Positions 23,742 through 27,282 of a stretch of 27,282 nucleotides of DNA are shown piece after piece (position 1 is the stretch's first letter; every line of letters begins with the position of its first letter). The DNA is taken from contig JAOZIG010000020.1 of assembly GCA_026014515.1 (NCBI GenBank), forward strand, positions 1 to 27,282, in the 5' to 3' direction. A program made the translations under genes and the position numbers. The stretch is from Candidatus Bathyarchaeota archaeon. GTDB lineage: Archaea; Thermoproteota; Bathyarchaeia; TCS64. A model generated the notes under the pieces. It saw only the letters and a program-made list of their open reading frames with translations, did no database searches and was not told the DNA's origin.

Positions 23742-25606
23742 TGTTTTATCTCCTTGATTGCCTGTGTTGGGCATATCTGTGCGCATACACCGCATCCGAT
23801 GCAATGCTCAGGGTTGATGGCTACCTTGCCATCAGATACATCGAGTGCGGGACACCCGATATTGTTCACACAGTAGAGACAACCAGTACACTGGTCAGTA
23901 TCCACTGTGTAGGTTGGGAACTCTAGTCGTTCGCCTTTTCTTCGTCGTATCCTGTGGTCTTGCACTGGGCAGACTTGTCTGGATACGACTACGGCTGGAC
24001 CCTCGTACTCCATGGCTGAGACTATGGCGTCAACGGTCTCATCCACGCGGTATGGTGAGACCACTTGAAGGTGCTGAACGCCGCATGCCTCCACCAGTTT
24101 CTCGATGCTGACCTTGGGGGCTTCTTCACCGAGAACGTTGATGCCGGTGTTGGGGTTTGGCTGGTGACCGGTCATCCCGGTCCAGCCGTTGTCGAGAATC
24201 AATACTGTGATGTTTGCCTTGTTATGCACTGCGTTGATGAGGGGCTGTATTCCATTGTGGAGGAATGTGCTGTCACCGATTACAGCCACTATTGGTCCCT
24301 CTACTCCTGCGTGGCTGAGTCCAGATGCCATGCTGATGCTTGCACCCATGCAGATACAAGTGTCGATAGCTGATAGCGGGGGGTTTGTACCCTGATTGTA
24401 GCAGCCTCTGTCGCCTGTTACTGCTCCGCCTCCACCCATCTTGCGTTTTGCTATTTTCAAGGCGTAGTAGCTTGCTGCGTGGGGGCATCCAGCGCAGAGG
24501 TTGGGTATCCGTCTGATGACCTCTGGTGCCTTGTATGTTGGAACCTTGACGTTTGGGTCATCGATGCTTAGGATTCTTGCGATGCTTTCACCGATCCTGT
24601 CTGGTGTAAGCTCGTGTTCTCTTGGTACATAGCCGTCAAGACGTCCATGAACCAGTGTGTCTAAGCTGAGTTGATGGGCGATACTGCTTACTTCAGTTTC
24701 GATGATGGGCTCAATCTCTTCAGCCATCAATACATGGTTGTGTCTGCGGAGGAACTCGGCTATCTTCTGTTTTGGCAAAGGATATGTGAATGTCAGTTTG
24801 AGAACCGAGACCCTGTCGGTTAATCCCAGTACATCCAATGCCTCTGTAGTGTGCTCATAGGGAACCCCAGCCGCTATAACTCCAAGCGTCGCCTGCTCAG
24901 CGTAATCTACCCTATTCTCCACGTAGTTCTCACTGAGTACAGCAGCCTTGTCAATCTGTTTGTTAAGCCAACCAACCCGTTTCCTCGCGTTAGGGGCGAT
25001 CATTACGTAGCGTGGGTCTTCCTTGGTGAATGTTGCCTGTGTGTTACTCTGCTTTATCTCGCCTTGAACCACATCACTCTTGGCGTGACAGATACGGTCT
25101 GTGACCCTGAAGAGCACAGGTAGTTGTAGTTCTTCGCTTAGCTCAAAGGCTTCAATCATCATGTCCTTTGCTTCTTGGACGTTACTTGGCTCGATGCATG
25201 GTATCTTGGCTAGCTTGGCATAGTAGCGTGTATCTTCGGCGTTCTGGCTGCTGAAAGGGTGAATATCATCAGCTGTAACAATTACCAGTCCACCGTTGAC
25301 CCCGGTATACGCCGAGACCAATAAGGCATCACTGAGTACGTTGACACCAAGGTGCTTTGTGGTCATCAATGCCCTGATGCCGCTTAATGCCGCACCATAC
25401 GCGACCTCGTAGGCTACCTTCTCGTTTGTGCTCCACTCGACGTGCATATCATATTTCTTTGCGTCTCGTGCTATGGTTGATAGTATCTCGCTGCTTGGGG
25501 TGCCGGGGTAGCCTGCTACTACTTTGACTCCGGCTTCTATTGCTCCTCGTGCGATTGCGTTGTTGCCCATATACAAAATTGGGGCGTTTGTTTGTCTCGG
25601 TTCCAA
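23738..25606 (-). CDS. iorA: Indolepyruvate ferredoxin oxidoreductase, alpha subunit
   Basis: The 622-residue protein is a full IorA. The N-terminal pyrimidine-binding domain has AGYPGTPSSE (31-40) and NEKVAYEVAYGAALSG (61-76). A middle domain follows. The TPP-binding domain has GDSTFLHNGI (about 444-453) and LDNGWTGMTGHQPNP (471-485). Two C-terminal [4Fe-4S] sites follow: C573, C576, C579, C585 and C602, C605, C608, C612-Pro. With IorB it oxidises indolepyruvate and phenylpyruvate, products of aromatic amino acid transamination, to acyl-CoA. The start is TTG 25606, with an AGGTG stretch just before it. It is first in the operon; the ACT-domain gene lies 98 bp upstream. Confidence 0.95.
   Translation of the reverse strand: MEPRQTNAPILYMGNNAIARGAIEAGVKVVAGYPGTPSSEILSTIARDAKKYDMHVEWSTNEKVAYEVAYGAALSGIRALMTTKHLGVNVLSDALLVSAYTGVNGGLVIVTADDIHPFSSQNAEDTRYYAKLAKIPCIEPSNVQEAKDMMIEAFELSEELQLPVLFRVTDRICHAKSDVVQGEIKQSNTQATFTKEDPRYVMIAPNARKRVGWLNKQIDKAAVLSENYVENRVDYAEQATLGVIAAGVPYEHTTEALDVLGLTDRVSVLKLTFTYPLPKQKIAEFLRRHNHVLMAEEIEPIIETEVSSIAHQLSLDTLVHGRLDGYVPREHELTPDRIGESIARILSIDDPNVKVPTYKAPEVIRRIPNLCAGCPHAASYYALKIAKRKMGGGGAVTGDRGCYNQGTNPPLSAIDTCICMGASISMASGLSHAGVEGPIVAVIGDSTFLHNGIQPLINAVHNKANITVLILDNGWTGMTGHQPNPNTGINVLGEEAPKVSIEKLVEACGVQHLQVVSPYRVDETVDAIVSAMEYEGPAVVVSRQVCPVQDHRIRRRKGERLEFPTYTVDTDQCTGCLYCVNNIGCPALDVSDGKVAINPEHCIGCGVCAQICPTQAIKEIKQ
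23750..23755 (-). promoter_or_regulatory. Shine-Dalgarno site for iorB
   Basis: AAGGAG near the iorA stop, with 8 nt to ATG 23741. It decides the iorB start and fits the ATGA overlap. Confidence 0.7.
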
Positions 25607-25655
25607 ATATTTACACCTGGATTTACTGGGCTGGTGTCGGACTCCGTACTTAAGC

Positions 25656-25675
25656 CCTTCGACAAGCAGCGAAGG
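25656..25675. repeat. Inverted repeat upstream of iorA promoter
   Basis: CCTTCG and CGAAGG, 6 bp each with an 8-base spacer. It abuts a TATA-like CTTAAGTAC element (25646-25654, minus strand) that would drive iorA, and lies 30 bp after the ACT-domain gene stop. It could be an operator site for that regulator or part of its terminator. Confidence 0.4.
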
Positions 25676-25704
25676 ATTCTACGTCATTTAACGATGTATT
25701 GTCT

Positions 25705-26367
25705 TTATTTCCAGTTATCTTCCAGCAAGTCATATAGAACCTTGTGTGCTCTAGGCAAGTCACGGTTCTCAAACAGGAAAAACACCTCACGGTCAATATT
25801 TGTCAAAGTCAAGACATTCACATTATTGAAGGCAAGGCTACGGGTGAGAAGATAGAAGAAACCCGGCGTATCTCGACATTTTCCTTTGATGGACATGAAT
25901 ATGGCGCCTAGTCCTGTTCGTTTGGATACTATAGGCTCGTCTGCAAGTAGTTCCTCTATTCTCGTCATATGACGTTCGTTTGTGAGTATGACAAGATTGA
26001 GCATGCCTTGATTAAACGAGAAATAGTCTCCTTCCTCCACCTTGATATCTCGGTAGAAGGCATTGATATTGTCCAGAATGGTTTCTGTTTTTCGTACAAC
26101 ATACTCGACAAGATGGGATTTTGAGGATAAGTCGGTTTGATGATTTATCTCGATCTTGTTAAGGGTGTTTTCCTGTTGCTCTGTCTCCATTCTACGTAGC
26201 GCCATGCTGATGGTTAGTGGATTAACCTCTTGCCCCAGCTCCTGCTCTATATCGTCTTTGAGGTAGTCGGCTAGGGCTCCGTAGTTGATGAGTTCCTTGT
26301 TCATACATTCCTGTATGAATGGTTTATTTTGCATCTGTTTGCGTACTATGTGGGCAACCGTGACCAT
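25705..26367 (-). CDS. ACT-domain regulatory protein upstream of iorAB-fabH
   Basis: The C-terminal part (about 150-215) is an ACT domain: AIFMSIKGKCRDTPGFFYLL then NVNVLTLTN and VFFLFENRDLPRAHKVLYDL, like the ligand-sensing ACT of aspartate kinase. The N-terminal region (about 1-65; PFIQECMNKELINYGALA...) is helical and resembles a winged-helix part, so it may bind DNA. ACT domains bind amino acids. Placed 98 bp upstream of iorA on the same strand, it may regulate amino-acid catabolism in answer to aromatic or branched amino acids; this is inference. ATG 26367 is leaderless from the shared TATA at 26389-26398. Confidence 0.75.
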   Translation of the reverse strand: MVTVAHIVRKQMQNKPFIQECMNKELINYGALADYLKDDIEQELGQEVNPLTISMALRRMETEQQENTLNKIEINHQTDLSSKSHLVEYVVRKTETILDNINAFYRDIKVEEGDYFSFNQGMLNLVILTNERHMTRIEELLADEPIVSKRTGLGAIFMSIKGKCRDTPGFFYLLTRSLAFNNVNVLTLTNIDREVFFLFENRDLPRAHKVLYDLLEDNWK

Positions 26368-26388
26368 GTTAATTTTTTAACAAAATGT

Positions 26389-26398
26389 CTTTATTATG
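26389..26398. promoter_or_regulatory. Shared bidirectional TATA element, ACT gene / DUF2000 gene
   Basis: CTTTATTATG (plus), CATAATAAAG (minus), centre 26393. The minus-strand ATG is at 26367 and the plus-strand ATG at 26419, each 26 bp away. Both genes would be leaderless from one element. Confidence 0.55.
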
Positions 26399-26418
26399 TT
26401 TTCCCAATACCCTGAAAA

Positions 26419-26820
26419 ATGAAGCCAAGCATCGCCATCATCCTCAGAAAAGACCTACCAACAGGACTAGTCGGTAACATATCCGCCTGCCTAGCCACAG
26501 GCATCACTCACATCAACCCAGACATCATAGGATCAGACTTTGAGGCCCCGGGATTATCCTATAGAGGCATCACTAATGTACCTGTAGTCGTGGTTACTGA
26601 GAACTCTCTAGGCATAGATGAGGTATTGAAACGATGTATCAAGAAGAAGATGGATTTTGTGCTCTATGATGAGAAAGCCATCAAAGAAACCAGTTATCTA
26701 AATTACATGAAAGTAGTCCAAAAGAACCCACCAGAAAACAGGAAAATCCTTGGAATAGGCGTAATTGGGGAACAAGATAAAGTACGTAAGATAATTGGGG
26801 ACTTGCCTCTTCTCCGTTAG
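26419..26820 (+). CDS. DUF2000-family protein
   Basis: The 133-residue protein starts MKPSIAIILRKDLPTGLVGN and has CLATGITHINPDIIG and a YRGITNVPVVVVTENS segment, then IGVIGEQDKVRKIIGD near the end; the layout is that of DUF2000, a PTH2-like alpha/beta family without a known role. Leaderless start at 26419 from the shared TATA. Its stop overlaps the convergent VTT gene by 4 bp. Confidence 0.72.
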   Translation: MKPSIAIILRKDLPTGLVGNISACLATGITHINPDIIGSDFEAPGLSYRGITNVPVVVVTENSLGIDEVLKRCIKKKMDFVLYDEKAIKETSYLNYMKVVQKNPPENRKILGIGVIGEQDKVRKIIGDLPLLR

Positions 26821-27282
26821 TCCTTCATATGTGGGACTAGTTTCTCCATCCAGCCGAATATCCAGTCACGGCTCGGCTTCCAAGTTACCAAGATGCTGAA
26901 GACAAGCGAGCCTACGACCATCAAAGCTGACGCGATAACCGTACCCACGGTGTTTTCTAGTCCACCGTAGACCATTCCACCCATCACTGCACCGACGCTG
27001 TATAGGATTGATTTTCCGATAACTTCTACAATGGCGAGTTTTCCGAATGGTAGTTTTCTTGAGCCCGCGAGTATCACAATTGGGGTATCAGGTAAGGGGG
27101 TTAATGCAACCAGCAGTACAGCCCAGAGCCCATACCGGTTTATCCAACGGGCTATCCTGTCCTCTGCATCACTCATCTCCTCAAGACTCTCAGCTACGCC
27201 CCAGCCTAGGAAATATGTGGTTACTTCGCCTATGGCGGCTCCTGTGCCTGCCGCTGTGCCTAGTATAACTGGGTGGTAGACT
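26817..27282 (-). CDS. VTT/DedA-type membrane protein, 5' end cut by window edge
   Basis: The frame stays open from the window edge to the stop at 26817. Residues read from the edge include a GTAAGTGAAIGEVTTYFLGWG segment (split: GTAAGTGAAIGE then VTTYFLGWG), which is the AG.GA.iGE..gY..G signature of VTT (SNARE-associated/DedA) proteins. A RYGLWAVLLVALTPLPDTPI segment follows, and later membrane helices. An internal ATG at 27176 is probably not the start, because the signature lies before it. Such proteins act in lipid scrambling or membrane homeostasis. The N terminus is missing. Confidence 0.8.
   Translation of the reverse strand, partial: VYHPVILGTAAGTGAAIGEVTTYFLGWGVAESLEEMSDAEDRIARWINRYGLWAVLLVALTPLPDTPIVILAGSRKLPFGKLAIVEVIGKSILYSVGAVMGGMVYGGLENTVGTVIASALMVVGSLVFSILVTWKPSRDWIFGWMEKLVPHMKD

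Noticed and set aside
23742..23804. Longer iorB start at 23804
   Set aside because: It adds 21 residues unlike IorB, overlaps iorA by 67 bases, and ignores the clean Shine-Dalgarno and ATGA start at 23741.
25607..25704. Possible tRNA or small RNA in the spacer before iorA
   Set aside because: No cloverleaf or T-loop sequence is present; only a 6-bp inverted repeat is visible.
1..27282. CRISPR arrays, insertion sequences, phage or integrated elements
   Set aside because: I found no spaced direct repeats, transposase frames, terminal inverted repeats or target-site duplications.

Overview
The window looks like a piece of an archaeal chromosome, most likely from an uncultured marine-sediment lineage. 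I lean towards an Asgard group such as Thorarchaeia, but this is inference from gene content and not proven. The archaeal signals are direct. Many first genes start at or within about 15 nt of a TATA-like element centred roughly 26 bp upstream, so they are leaderless or short-leader. TTG and GTG starts are frequent. T-rich tracts, not bacterial hairpins, mostly end genes. Shine-Dalgarno sites are clearest for genes inside an operon. Family content fits an anaerobic heterotroph: indolepyruvate ferredoxin oxidoreductase, a cytosolic reductive-dehalogenase-like protein, DUF1724 and ACT regulators, and DUF362. I see no tRNA, rRNA, CRISPR array, insertion sequence or integration scar. Coding density is high; the largest gap is 155 bp (10245-10399), so no stretch over 300 bases lacks a gene.

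Layout. 1-2305 (-): a LemA plus DUF2207 envelope pair, the second gene running off the left edge. 2394-4101: a creatininase-family hydrolase convergent with a degenerate M23-type (LytM) protein. 4184-5400: three small unknown genes, including a 41-residue coiled-coil protein, and an ATC-hydrolase-like protein. 5495-8289: two MFS transporters around a small TIGR04076 protein. 8344-10244: a two-CBS protein and a class-C beta-lactamase-type serine hydrolase. 10400-12621: a secreted, probably beta-propeller protein and an MscL-type channel. 12614-16650 (-): an M20 peptidase-like protein, an alpha/beta hydrolase, a membrane-anchored winged-helix protein and a membrane-tethered type I solute-binding protein with no permease. 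16726-18793: a reductive-dehalogenase-like protein divergent from a DUF1724 regulator. 18824-20536: a PolX-PHP DNA polymerase. 20538-22087 (-): a DUF362 protein and a PH-like membrane protein. 22171-26367 (-): a ketoacyl synthase III (FabH-like), iorB, iorA and an ACT-domain regulator. 26419-27282: a DUF2000 protein and a VTT/DedA-type membrane protein cut by the right edge.

The most coherent unit is iorA-iorB-fabH. Both junctions are ATGA overlaps preceded by strong Shine-Dalgarno sites, and an ACT-domain regulator lies just upstream. I infer that 2-oxoacids from amino-acid breakdown become acyl-CoAs that are handed directly to a condensing enzyme. Other notable points are the tethered sensor-like pair at 12614-14597, two divergent gene pairs that seem to share one TATA element, and two hydrolase-family proteins with replaced metal ligands.
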